A stretch of 64,000 bases of DNA, taken from Favolaschia claudopus. Lineage: Eukaryota; Basidiomycota; Agaricomycetes; Agaricales; Mycenaceae. Where the stretch lies: the NCBI GenBank assembly GCA_037176885.1, contig JAWWNJ010000046.1, forward strand, positions 248,001 to 312,000. Reading direction: 5' to 3'. The notes beneath the pieces are model-generated. The model did no database searches, was not told where the DNA came from, and worked only from the letters and a program-made list of their open reading frames with translations. The position numbers were made by a program, and so were the translations under genes. Of the stretch, positions 17,805 through 28,670 are shown in pieces (positions within the stretch are counted from its first letter, which is position 1; every line of letters starts with the position of its first letter).

Positions 17805-19828
17805 TCAAACCTCCTCCTTCTTTTCCTCCACCGCCTGCTGCTCCTTCTCCTTCCCAGGCTGCGGCGGCGCCGTCTTCTGGATCTTAATATTCTGAATGAA
17901 CACCGCCGAAAGCAACGCCAAACCCGCCACGGGCACCCCCAGCACAAACACAATCCTCAGCGCCTCCGTATAGCTCTTCACGACGCCCGGAATCATCTCC
18001 TGGCTCAACGCGGTGTATATCGCCGTCGGGCTCTCCTTGACGATCTCCGCGGGCGCGTCTGGTGCGTATTGCTGCAGGTACTGCGCGAGCTTCGACGCGA
18101 ACACGGGCTCCGCGATGCCGAGCCCAAGGGTGCCACCGAGGAACTGCGCGAAGGAGCCCATGGAGGTGGCTTGTCCGAGCAGACGGGGGGCGTCGCGGAA
18201 CTCGACCTGGATGGCGAGGAGCGAGTTCTGCATGCCCATGCCCGTGCCGATGCCCGCGAGGATCTGGAACCCAATAATCTTCGCCGACGACGAATTCGTA
18301 TTCAGCGTATACAGTAATCCGGAGCCGATGGCGAGGAACACAGGCGCGCAGAGGAGGAAGGGGTAGTAGTACCCGAATCTGCCGACGATTTGGCCGGCGG
18401 AGATGACGGTGAGGACGACGCCGAGCATGAAGGGGAGGAGGTCGATGCCGGAGTCGGTGGCGGAGGCGTGGCGAACGGCTTGGTAGAAGATGGGGATGTA
18501 GTAGGAGAAGAGGAGGAGGGAGAAGCGCGTGAGGAAGGAGTACGCGAGGAGGGCCCAGACGGAGCGGGATTTGAAGATCGCGGTGGGGGTCATGGCTTGT
18601 TCGCCGCGGTAGATCTCCCAGAAGACGTAGACGGCGGTGATGACGCCGCCGAAGACGAAGCACTGTGAGGGGGGAACGTAGGGTGAGGATTGGGTGGGAG
18701 GAGAGGAGAAGGGAGGAAACGCACGATGATGACATCCTTGTCGCCCCATGGTTTCGTGTTACCACCCCATTGCAGCGCAAGGACCACACTTGTGATCGCC
18801 GCCGCCACCAGCGTCGCGCCGACAAAGTCGAGATGCAGCACCTGATCCCAGATGTCGCGGTACGACCGCTTCGTGGGGTCCGCACCAAGGGGGAGCGATG
18901 ATTTGAGGAGAAAGAGGACGCCGACGATGGAGACGCCGCCGAGGGGAAGGTTGATGTAGAAGCACCAACGCTGTGAAGGAAGTCAATGAGCTGGGTGCGC
19001 GTGGAGAGGGTGGAGGCATAACGTACCCATGTAACGTGGTCAGTGAAGGCGCCGCCGATGAGGGGGCCAATGACGGAGGATAGGCCGAACACGGCGCCGA
19101 AGAGACCAAAGAGCCGAGGGCGATCTTCAAGGCGTGTGGCCTGTGCGATGATCTGGATCATGGCGACGACTGCATAGTGCGCGTGAGCGGGACATGCATA
19201 GCGGAAAAGAAGGACGACGTACATAGCCCCGCAGCGCCTACACCCGACACCGTCCGCCCCGCAATAAGCTGATCCACATTTTGTGCCACACCGCAGACGA
19301 GACTCCCTATTTCGAAGATGACGATGGAGGAGATGAGGACCCATTTGGCGGGGAATATCCGCAGTATTTGGCCGTAGAATAGGATGAAGACTGTTTGTGA
19401 TAGGACGAAGGAGGAGGCGACCCAGCCTTGTAATGAGAAGGCGTTGAAGTCCTGAAGAAAATGTGCGTCAGGAGATTTAGCGGGAGAAAAAATGTATGAG
19501 ACGTACGGAGGCAATTCTGGGTAGCGCTGTTGAGAGAATCGTCTGATCCAGCGCTATGAGGAGTAGGGAGAGCAACCTTTGCATTCATTCAGAGGCAAAG
19601 TCTTAAGAAATAAATGTGCTCGACATACATCGCGACGAAAACAATGGCGAGCTTCCTGCCCGTCAGAATGGTATCTGGATCCGCCGCCGGTGGTGGTGCT
19701 GCAGCTTTGCTCTTCTCGCCATTCAGAGAGGGGGCCACTGAGCGCAGGGTGAGGGAGTCGTGACTCCTAGCCGCCGCTGGTATTTGCGTTTCTGGCTGAG
19801 CTGGCTGAGGGGAGGAGGAAGAAGACAT
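17805..19828 (-). CDS. MFS exporter, DHA2-type (drug:H+ antiporter)
   Basis: Predicted proton-driven exporter in the plasma membrane. Exon 1 (from 19828) has a Ser/Pro-rich cytoplasmic tail [20 protein letters not shown] and enters the first membrane span. The next exons give [20 protein letters not shown] and the DHA2 motif region [15 protein letters not shown]. Then come [20 protein letters not shown], matching motif C of drug:H+ antiporters, and [19 protein letters not shown]. The 300-residue last part contains [40 protein letters not shown] and ends in a basic/acidic tail ([19 protein letters not shown]). Length and motif order fit 14-span fungal exporters of the toxin-efflux type; the substrate cannot be told. 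Five or six short introns are used. A long open frame in another phase over 17884-19344 is a shadow of this GC-rich gene. Confidence 0.9.
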
Positions 19829-21816
19829 TTTGTCGACGACTTGGAGAGTCGTAGGGAAGTGAACTCGATGTCAGACACGAAGCCGGGCATTTAGATTGCG
19901 TCCTATAAGTAGTTTTGGGTGTCTGACAAAAAATAAGCGGCACAAAGGGACGCGCACGTTGATGTGAGAACCTCAGTGAACCTGAGTCATGCTTGGTGCG
20001 GTCGATCGGATAAAAGGAGTGAAATGTGCTGACGAGATATGCGGATCGGAATCCGAAGGCCGATGTGGACCCGAAGTTCGTTGTCTAACACTCAACATAG
20101 GGGATAGAATCGTACCAAAAAAATTCAAAGGACATCTGAAGAACCCACAAGAGTTCCTGTAGGCTCCATGACCTTTTTTAAGCCCTGAAAGTGAAAATCA
20201 TTTTTGAAGGAATTTCGGGTCGTCATCAGTATTTCGTCAGCGGGCCGTTCATCAATCGTCGGCTCGGTCTCAAAATATAAAATTGCTTGCAAATCGCCGC
20301 GCACTCGGAAAGCTTTCCGAGAGTTTGACAGGACTTGACTCAGAATAGCATTCTAAACATATTTTGTTGGAGGGAGATAGGAAGATGCAAAACAAATCCC
20401 TAATCTAATCTACCATTCGCTACCTCGATTGCTGAATATAAGTATTGTGCGTGCAGGCAGAAGAAAAATGCGAAGTCCGGGTCGAATTTGTGGTCTGTTT
20501 CTCCTGCGCTTCCTGTTGGTTTCACGTGTCGGCGACTAAATGCAACCCCCACAGTCAAACCCTCATCTCTCTGAATCGAGTTTCAGGTGCATTGCCTTCG
20601 TAATCCCAACGTCTGTTTGAAGGTCTTCCATCACCGTGAGGGTGCTCGCCGCTGACGAATCACCCACAACGGTGATCAATGAACGTTAACGGTCACTTGA
20701 TTGGAGGATGTGCAGTTCTTGATCTGACTCCCCGATAGTCAAAAGTTGAAACACAGAAGGTCCCGTCAGTCACTCGAGTTACTTACATACAATGCAACCG
20801 AATGGTGGCAGGACCTTTGATAATCCCTTTGAAGGCTAGATCCCGACCAAGGCAAAATGGGGAGAAATTGTCCGAACCGATTTTGGGCGTTTGGGCGAGA
20901 AATTGTCCGAACCGGATCTAGCCGGTCGTGCCGTAAGTGCCCCAAATCGGCAATTTTCCGCGTGACCTCACAGAAAATCGCCGAAAATCGCTCGGAACAG
21001 CTCAAAACGCGTCAAAATCGCGCGCGGGCATCAGATCCCATTCAATTTTGCGGGTTCCGGAGCGCATCGGGCAAATTTCTTGGGAAAATTTTGCTTGATG
21101 TCCGACATTTTGTCCGAACCAGGATGTAGCTACCCAGCGCCAGGAGGGGAGAAATTGTCCGAACTGGATGTCGCATTTTGGACCAAATCCTAGAGAAATT
21201 GTCCGAACCGGGATCTAGGGTCCGACCGCATTATCAGAGGTCCTATGGTGGCTTTGGCGCGATCTGGCGCGATTTCAACTTTACTTTTCGATCCGCGGAA
21301 CGTTTATCTGTCGGAAGCTATCCGGAAAATGAAACGCTCTACTTATCTAATCTGATTCCGAGTCAAGATGTGGTCAAAGCGAGATATCCGGAGGGTATGA
21401 ACCAGGGTACCTGAAACATGCCATCAAAACCGCTGTGACTTGGTGTTGCCAAGCGCGTCTTACCTTGTTATATCAAACCACTCAACTGAACTCACTCATT
21501 GCTTGGCCGTTTTCCGGGCCCCGGGTTTCTTATAGTGGAATACTAGTATTGTTCAAACCAAAAACTTTATACGATATAAATAAAAAAGTCGCAAAGGATC
21601 AACTCCTCCCTCGGCCTCCGAATTTCCAGCTGCTCCTCAGCACTCGATACCTAGGCCATTTTCGCAGGGTTGTAGAACAGAATCAGTTCACGGCGACAGC
21701 CGAAATCACACCGGAGTCTCAAGCCGAGGTGCTCCGAGGGACCTCCGACTTTATTCCGTGTTCAACTTCGAGCTTTTGGGCCATCAGATTCATTTCCACT
21801 ACTCTAAGTATCTAAT
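19829..21816. other. Gene-free interval with dispersed short repeats
   Basis: No coding chain was recognised over 2 kb. Apart from the repeated phrase described for 20868-21215, the sequence is of ordinary intergenic composition. It contains the promoter side of the MFS exporter and the 3' side of the ABC fragment. Confidence 0.5.
20868..21215. repeat. Short direct repeats GAGAAATTGTCCGAACC
   Basis: GAGAAATTGTCCGAAC occurs at about 20870, 20900, 21150 and 21193, and a related TTTTGTCCGAACC at about 21107, each followed by GG(A)T/GATCTAG-like words. All copies lie in the same direction within 350 bp. They could be the inner repeats of an unrecognised mobile element. Confidence 0.7.
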
Positions 21817-23020
21817 TTAATTCACCTCCACATCTTCTGAACCCTCCGCAGAAACACCAGCCTTCTCTATATCCCCACTCGTAATATTACTTACTCTTCT
21901 CGCCCAAACCGCGAAAGAGGCTGTTGGGTTCGTGGAAGAGGTTTAGCGGGGTGTCGAATTCTTGTGCATTGAGAATTCGTCAGACAAGATCTAGGCAGAT
22001 AGAAGAGATCGAAGAAGAGAGGGAGAGGGAAGGAGAAAGAGAGAAGGTGGAACTCACAGCAATCTTTCCCGCATCCATAACTAAATACAGATGAATAAAC
22101 GAGTGTCCCAGAAACCGGGGATGGTTAGATGGGCTCACCGAGAATGCGGTCGTACGAGATAATCGTGCGGGGGCGATTTAGGGAAAAAGCAGAACGTCAC
22201 TAATAATGCACGTGAAATGTACTTTGAAAAAGATTCAGAGAAATACTCACGAGCGATACAAATCAACGTTCGATCCCTGAACTGAGAATCGTCCTCTGAA
22301 TCTTCTTATCCGTCTCCAATCCCATGGAAGCACTAAATATCAACGCAGCGATCACAATCGTCTCTTTTTTTGAATCCTTCCAGTGAGAGCGAGAAGACTG
22401 ACTTCGCCTCATCCAAAACAACCACCCTCTAATCCTTCACCAGCGCCTTCGCAAGGCTAAGCAGACTCCGCTCCCCGACGCTCAGGTTCGCGCCGTCGAT
22501 TTCGATGGCCGTGTCGAGGGTTATTCGATGGCGCGGTGGCAATGATTCAGATTCAGGCGTCGTCCGAGTCCCCGATGTGGGGGTTCAGTCTGTGGGGGCC
22601 GTGATTCAACACGAGCGCCGAAGGGCGTGCCCCAGAAACGGGCGTCGTCGTATTTGGCGAAGGAGTCGAGGGCTTCGCGGACGGTTCCTGCGCGAAGGAT
22701 GAGATCGCCAGCAACCCTTTAGTCTCAAACAAGGCGGACATACCGCTGAACAGTATCAGCTACATCAATTTACTGCATAGTGAGGAAGAGTCGGATATGA
22801 GAGGTATTCGCAACGCACCTCTTGCGGTTTAATCGCGATATTGGATCGCAAATCAGTTAACCCAATCTTACCGATATCCACACTAACCAGAATGCCTCAA
22901 ATGCGTCCCCCAATTCAAGACAAAAACCAAAAACGCAAACACATACCCATCGATCCACACCTCCCCCACATACTCCCCAGTCCTCAACAAACACAGCGTC
23001 AACGAGGACTTCCCCGCGCG
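21817..23020 (-). pseudogene. Decayed ABCC transporter NBD2 fragment
   Basis: Read on the minus strand, this is a second copy of the last part of an ABCC transporter, clearly related to the gene at 1-17278 but not identical. It starts at the Walker A remnant [20 protein letters not shown], continues with [59 protein letters not shown] and ISYDRILGE, and ends in ITSGDIEKAG...EDVEVN. A stop codon sits in Walker B (ALVKD-stop-RVVVLDEA), the stretch after DDARFW has lost the family sequence, and the tail changes frame. Nothing of NBD1 or either membrane domain was seen upstream. It is a truncated relic in inverted orientation, 4.5 kb from the end of the intact-looking 3' half. Confidence 0.85.
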
Positions 23021-23459
23021 GGAGTCAGAGTTTGTACCATGCGCGGCGGACGCGGATATGACGGTATTTATCACGCAAAAATAACGTACCATTTGGTCTC
23101 CACTTCTTGGTCGTGAAACATGCCTAAATCTGCAGTTTTTGAGCGGTATTTGTACAGCGGTGGCAAGCCTCTACCGCCATAAATTGATCGCCGTGGTTGT
23201 TTGAGGTGGTGTGCCTGGAATTGGTTTCTGGTTGAGTTTCGGTGTTGCGTCGGCATTTCAACCAAGAGATCAGAGAAATCAGATTTCGGCGACAACTTGC
23301 CGATGCTATGCCGGATGTGCCGCAGAAATTCAACCAAAGAAATATTGGGCGCGAAGCTTTGTATTTGAGACAAGGAAAATGCAAGCGATGTCCAGATCCT
23401 GCCGGAATTCTAGGAAATAAATGAAACACCCATTCAATATGTGCCATTGTAAGGGACAG
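23021..23459. other. Intergenic
   Basis: Short open frames only. No motif was recognised. Confidence 0.4.
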
Positions 23460-23467
23460 CCATAGAC

Positions 23468-24003
23468 TAAGGCTCCAACCTTTTAGTTTTCGTTTATGCC
23501 CGAGGGCAAAACAAACGGAAACGGTTCTAAACGTTTAGAAAAACCTTTTTAATCGTTTTAAACGGATGTTGGGGCGGCCCGGAGCGGGATGGCTCAAATC
23601 AACGAGATCCACTTCTCAAAATTGACTGAAAGGTATCAAACCAGTAGAACAATGTCTGAATGACTTACGCACTGTGTACACTCATCGCTGGACCATGTTT
23701 GACCTTGCTCAGCAGGCATCAAGATGTCGCGCCGTCTCCAAGCCGAAGATTCTGCCGCCCTTGAGGCACTGACTTGATGATCCTGACACTCAGGATCAAC
23801 AAAGAATCAACGTCGGTATCAAATTGCATGGAACGGCAGCTCACAGGATCTTTCCGCACATTGATCTGGTTGATGTAAGTAAGTAACCGTTTAATCGTTT
23901 ATTTTATTTTTGTTTACCGTTTGTCGACGTCGGCAAAACAAACGAAAAAAGAAACGGATACAACCGTTTAAAACGTTTTCAAACGGAAACGGTTGGAGCC
24001 TTA
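23468..24003. mobile_element. 536 bp hAT-type MITE
   Basis: The ends are perfect 13 bp inverted repeats (TAAGGCTCCAACC at 23468-23480 and its complement at 23991-24003), and the element is flanked by an exact 8 bp direct repeat CCATAGAC (23460-23467 and 24004-24011). An 8 bp target duplication points to the hAT superfamily. Further inside, both ends carry diverged inverted copies of AAACGGAAACGGTT-like sequence. No transposase frame fits in 536 bp, so it is non-autonomous. Confidence 0.88.
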
Positions 24004-24011
24004 CCATAGAC

Positions 24012-26446
24012 AGGGTTACATCTTCGACTCGGACTGAGTATTGACGTTTTGCAAGAAGGTGACAAGATGGGGAGTTCAGATTAGGTTCAGAAAAATAAGT
24101 TATCGGATCTCTCTTGTCTGCCGCCCTGTCATGATTAGCCGGTATCTGTAACTTGAACATCGGTTCACAGTGACTATGGGCACACTTGATACTTGTCCTT
24201 AGGGATTTTGATCGGTTCACGAAAGTGTAAGGAACTAAAAGAAACCCAACCGGCGCAGTTTCAGGAAGCCAAAGTCACCGGCGTGCTGATTATCTGCGCC
24301 GTCATTGCGATCAAAACTCCGAGTCCGACTGACTGAAAAAAACCTTGGCCACCTATCAATTCGTCGAGTCCAAATGCATTCTTTCTAACGGAAGTTCTTG
24401 AGTCAAAATGAACCTTCTGAACCGTGCGACTTCTTACTCGTAGGTTGAAATATTTTCCAGCGATGAGTTTTACCACCGTGACAAGGCTTCCATGCGACGA
24501 ATCTTGCGGTCTTCTGCCAATTGTGGCATTCATTCCCGATTGAACCAGCTTGACAAGCTATACAACATATATCTGAGTCACGCTGCCCAGCCTTAGCCCG
24601 GCCTTGGAGAATTGGGTGAACCGGGAGGCAATATTTACTACGTTGCATGGTCACTCACATAAAGGGCTTCCTCAGAATTCCGGTTCTTCAAATAGAGCCG
24701 TTGAGGGCAGCAATCGAAGCTTCACACAATCATAATAGTCAGACGCGCGCCTTGTCCGATTGTTGATTGACAGAGGTAGCAGTGACTCCTTTTCTCGAGG
24801 GAGACTTAGTCTCTCGTAGACAGACACTCTATATAAACCAGCTCGGTACCCTCGCTATATAACTTACTATGAGTAAGGGAGACTGAGGATCTGAATAGAA
24901 GTTCAAGATGCTTTATGAGTACTTACTGCTTCCTTTCATATGGGACTCAGTCGGGCGGCGAGAAAATATTGGGTAGCTAACCACAGTTGATGTGAAGAGT
25001 TCAATCTACCCCACATAACCGAAAGAATTTGCACCTTTTCATCGCAGAGTCACAAGGTTTCCTGGGCCACTGACAGAGAATCTGTGCTTGGAGGAATAGG
25101 CGGGCGAGAAAAGATAAAAATGACGCTGCAGCAAGCAAGTTAAAGAATCACTCAACACGAGTCTTTAGTCGTTAAAGAATGGTTAATCACTCTGGGTGGG
25201 TCTGCCCGGATTAACTTTTTTCGATTAAGTTCAAACTGGCTAGTTTGGATGTGCAGAAATATATCGGCCAGTCCAAGGCCAGTCATCCACATCGAGTAAT
25301 GGAACCCTGCTTTGACCCAAGTTCCTCAGCGATTTCGGGCCAGAGGCTGTCTCCGAATCAATCTCTTCCGAAGGATATCGTGGGGAGAACTCATTCTAAA
25401 TTTTGTGCTCCGACTTGGTCTTGTTGCCAGGAACTTCGCAATTCAGCGATTTCTTTTGAGCTTGAGCCCCCGAGATCAGCAACATTTGTCGAGGAGATAG
25501 TTATTTTGCAGGCTCGTGTGCATTTCGAAATGTGGTACTGCCGATCGTGGTACCCGGCTGATTGAGTATGTTGATCCAGTGATGGTCCGCTATCGGCGCA
25601 ATTCTGGGTGCGTACAGGAACTCGCAGTCCACTAACCACGGAGCACGCCCAAATACCACGGATGTGAGCAGGAGCATGGCACATGAAGCTCAAAAAACGA
25701 ACAAACCTGGACCACGACACGTACGTGCCGCAAGCACGTTCTTCGACCACTAACTACGATATTTTTCGGCGAAAAAAGATTTTATACGCGGACGACTTCG
25801 TGTCCCGAGTCGAGGGTGAGCTTGTTGGGGTGTGATGTGTCCGACGAGCTGAGCGTAACTTCGGTGGTGGTGGTGAAGTTGGGATTGTCGAAGCCTTTGA
25901 CGGTGCTGTCGTCGTGCTTGATGGTGTTCATGATTCGAGGGAACGAGAAGTCTTTACGGATTGTTTATTTTGATTGAGGGAAAAAAATATCAAGCACGTA
26001 ACGTATTTAATTATGCAGCAGTGTGCACTGGCAACCAAGTGTCGAAAGCCGTTCTTGTAACCCCAGTCCTTCGCTCGAGTTCGCCAGCAAGAGATAAACT
26101 AGGCAGAAAGAGCGAGGACAACACGACGCCCGGCTAGCGCTCACTCCCGCGTTCTTATAACCTACTTTCAACACGACTTCGCCGGACAACTTCCGCCATA
26201 AGAAAATGCCAAGTGACTCAGCACTGCAGGCAATTGCGCTGGATCCCACACTCCGGATGAAGGTCGTCCAGGCACGGTTTTGGTGGGTGGGTGGGTGGGT
26301 TGATGTCTCCGAGCTGTAGCCCTATTCCGTCGGGCGCAAAAGTATTCGGCACAGAACGCGAGGCGGAAGACATTGAATTTGGGTGTGTCCTCGATGTGGA
26401 GTCAACCAAAAAATCAGTGATCACGCTTTTGGCGGGGAAGAGCCGG
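24012..26446. other. Gene-poor interval with dispersed repeat words
   Basis: No recognised gene apart from a small open frame at 25782-25931. Two words shared with the 45-50 kb region occur here in reverse: TAGTCTCTCGTAGACAGAC (24807-24825) and GTTAAAGAATGGTTAATC (25171-25188). This suggests a minus-strand copy of a dispersed repeat. Confidence 0.5.
25782..25931 (-). CDS. Small open frame, possible orphan first exon
   Basis: A 49-codon frame starting at an ATG (25931) encodes a hydrophilic Thr/Ser-rich peptide beginning MNTIKHDDSTVKGFDNPNFT. Its GC-rich third positions contrast with the AT-richer surroundings, as in real exons of this window. The terminal stop overlaps a possible splice donor (CGC|GTATAA), so it may be the first exon of a longer or broken gene. 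I do not recognise it. Confidence 0.35.
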   Translation of the reverse strand: MNTIKHDDSTVKGFDNPNFTTTTEVTLSSSDTSHPNKLTLDSGHEVVRV

Positions 26447-26456
26447 TCGATCGCTT

Positions 26457-27082
26457 ACTAAACGCTATTCACCCAACGATGGAGCGCATGCCGTAACCAT
26501 CTCGCAACGCGGTGATCGCCGGTTGTCACCGCGATTTGGTGAAGTCAGCTCAAAGTCGGGGTGAATCTGGTACTTAGTAGGTACATTTGGCACCGGGCAT
26601 ATCTGAGACGCATTATAACGAAGGTTACAATTTTCTCTATTCAAAACATAATGAAAAAAAGTTTTCCTACCCAATTTGAGCCTGTGAAGTAATGATAGGC
26701 AGGCTTTTTGTGTTTTTGGGGAACAAAATGAAACCGAAAAGGGGAATTGAACCGCCGAGCATTGACAAGCGGCAAGTACGATACAAGAAGGGATATTACC
26801 AGTAGACCAGGAGGGCATTGAGATACATCCGTATTTTAAGACTACATACCGCCAAAATTGTCGGGCTGCCGCAAAGCCTCTTCAGAACCCCCATTATTCT
26901 GCCACGCAAGTTCGGGAAGGAGTTGCCTAGTCTCTGTGAGCACTATGCCCTTTTTCTGACCAGTGATGCCTCTTGAACGGCCTGCACAGCGACGAGGCAC
27001 TCCTCGGAAGTTTCCGAGTCCCGATGTCAAAGGATTACGGCGCTTACGGCATGCGCTCCATCGTTGGGTCAATAGCGTTTAC
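26457..27082. mobile_element. 626 bp Mutator-type (MULE) non-autonomous element
   Basis: Long inverted terminal repeats of about 39 bp (core AACGATGGAGCGCATGCCGT; one mismatch and one indel seen) lie at 26457-26496 and 27044-27082. A perfect 10 bp direct repeat TCGATCGCTT flanks the element (26447-26456 and 27083-27092). Target duplications of 9-10 bp with long TIRs are the mark of Mutator-like elements. No transposase is present. Confidence 0.87.
26725..26830 (-). other. tRNA-like sequence (A box and B box), probably not a working tRNA
   Basis: On the minus strand TGGTCTACTGGTAATATC resembles a tRNA A box/D arm and GGTTCAATTCC, about 45 nt later, matches the B box. The acceptor and T stems do not pair properly, so this is a tRNA-derived relic or SINE head rather than a tRNA gene. 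It lies inside the Mutator-type element. Confidence 0.35.
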
Positions 27083-27092
27083 TCGATCGCTT

Positions 27093-27941
27093 TCAGGGTG
27101 ACTGCAAGACCATTGCTACTAGAAGGCCGAGGGAGAGAGGATCTAAGTTTCAGGTCGAGTCCGAGAGTTCCAGCCGACCACCGAATTGAATGTTGAAAAT
27201 CGAGGTGATGGTTCGGGAGAAGAAGGGTTTGTTGTCGTTTGTGTATTGTTCAAGCTTAACCGGCTCCGGCGTTTCTTGCTTCCGACGCCCATCTCCTCAA
27301 AAGCTCGCAACTCGACACCCGCCAGATAGACATTGCGCCGGTTCTTTTAGAATTCTGGACACATTCTATCACTCTTGCGACCTCAGTTCTGCTGCTTCCT
27401 TTGCAAAAAACCATGGTTTCTTCAGGTTCCAAATCATTCATCCACTTTCAAGTTTCTCTGAATCGAAAATGCGGCTGCAGACGGCACTGCGAGCAAGGGA
27501 TCTGTTACGGGGGCGGCGCTACCAACCTCTCCGCTGGGCGCTGTAGACGACGCATAGCCAGCTGCAAAGGTCGTTTCGGCTTCGCCACGTTTCACAGCAC
27601 TCGGCGATATTCGGCCCGTCGGATATTCCGTCCGATTGTGCTTTCTCGCTTTGACCAAGCCGAACGGTTTTCTGCAGTTGCATTTTCTCACTCGGAGAGA
27701 TTGTTCCTGACCATTGGGTCTCCCGAGTTCACGCTTTATAATTTACTAGTAGGGGCTAGTGAGCTGTCATGTCTGATTCAATTGACTTGAAGCTCAAGAC
27801 CGATGTACCTGTCTCGATACTCATCCATCTGTCGCCGCTGTTCCATACCAAGCTACGTATACTGACATGCTTCCCTATCTCACTCCGCACTCTCTCAACC
27901 TCTCCCCGGCCTTCTCTCTCTCAAGCCCGGCAGACTCTATC
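27093..27941. other. Intergenic, upstream of the acyl-CoA-binding protein gene
   Basis: Open frames on both strands are short and carry no motif. The last 100 bp before the ATG at 27942 are pyrimidine-rich (CTCTCAACCTCTCC, CTTCTCTCTCTC), as is common for fungal promoters of steadily expressed genes. Confidence 0.45.
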
Positions 27942-28478
27942 ATGGCCAAAGGGAAATTCGAAGCCGCCGCCGAAATCGCAAAGAACCTTCCCCGACGTGC
28001 GTCCTTGAAGCGCTCGGGCAGTGATGAGCTTTATGTGCGTGGTCGATCATGTTATCCATGGATTTTTCTCCAGTGACGATTGAATTCGATTAGTTGTACA
28101 CTTATTACATGCAAGGTACTCACCTCCTTCCCAAGTTTCATTGCAACGAATATTGATCTCGTGAATTATAGCCACCGCCGGAGACAACACAACACAGCGG
28201 CCTGGTGCAACTTTGAAGGCGAAGTGCTCAGTTCTTCTTCCCCTGATTCTCCTTGAGACGAATTGCTCATTATTTCATCTCGTCAGGGAGGCATGGAACA
28301 GCGTGAAAGGAATGCCCAAAGGCAAGGCTTGCACCAAGTACGTCGACCGGGTCGTCGCGGTAAGATATGAAGTTCCCCGGACTGTTCTTCCACATCTCAC
28401 TGCCCTGGAAAGATCCTCATCGCAGCGGGAGACTCCGAGTCAAAGCAAAGCCTTGCTCGGATCGAGCAGGCAAAGTAA
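27942..28478 (+). CDS. Acyl-CoA-binding protein (ACBP)
   Basis: Small cytosolic carrier that binds long-chain acyl-CoA esters. It is built from five short exons that no single long frame reveals. Exon 1 (ATG at 27942) gives FEAAAEIAKNLPRR and SGSDELY. The next gives LYTYYMQ, then ATAGDNTTQRPGATLKAK, then EAWNSVKGMPKGKACTKYVD, and the last ILIAAGDSESKQSLARIEQ with TAA at 28476-28478. Order and spacing match the ACBP pattern LY..YKQAT.GDN...PG...KAK..AWN..KGM....A...YV, and the total of about 100 residues is near the family norm. Two oddities: the Lys of the usual YKQAT is Met (YYMQAT), and the segment usually KAKWDAW reads KAKEAW, one residue short with the first Trp missing. The Lys and Trp normally help bind the CoA head group, so binding may be altered. 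Joins are inferred from splice signals. Confidence 0.8.
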
Positions 28479-28670
28479 TGTCCGCAAGCCTATTCGTCTC
28501 AGAGAGTGTCAGTTCTGTGAAGTGTGAATGTGAAAGTTTCTTTCCGAAAATTCGAGAACATCCTCGAAATCATTTCAACACAAATTTCGATTGGAGCATC
28601 ATCAATGAAATGATCCATGAATTTCATCAAGGGCACAATCACACGGGCTCTCCTTCGATCCAGAACCGCC

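Noticed and set aside
17884..19344. A 486-codon frame, mostly Arg/Pro/Leu/His, over the MFS gene
   Set aside because: It lies in a different phase of the same strand, crosses introns of the real gene, and has the composition of a GC-rich shadow frame.
26725..26830. Functional tRNA gene
   Set aside because: A and B boxes are recognisable, but the acceptor and T stems do not pair and no clear anticodon arm forms.
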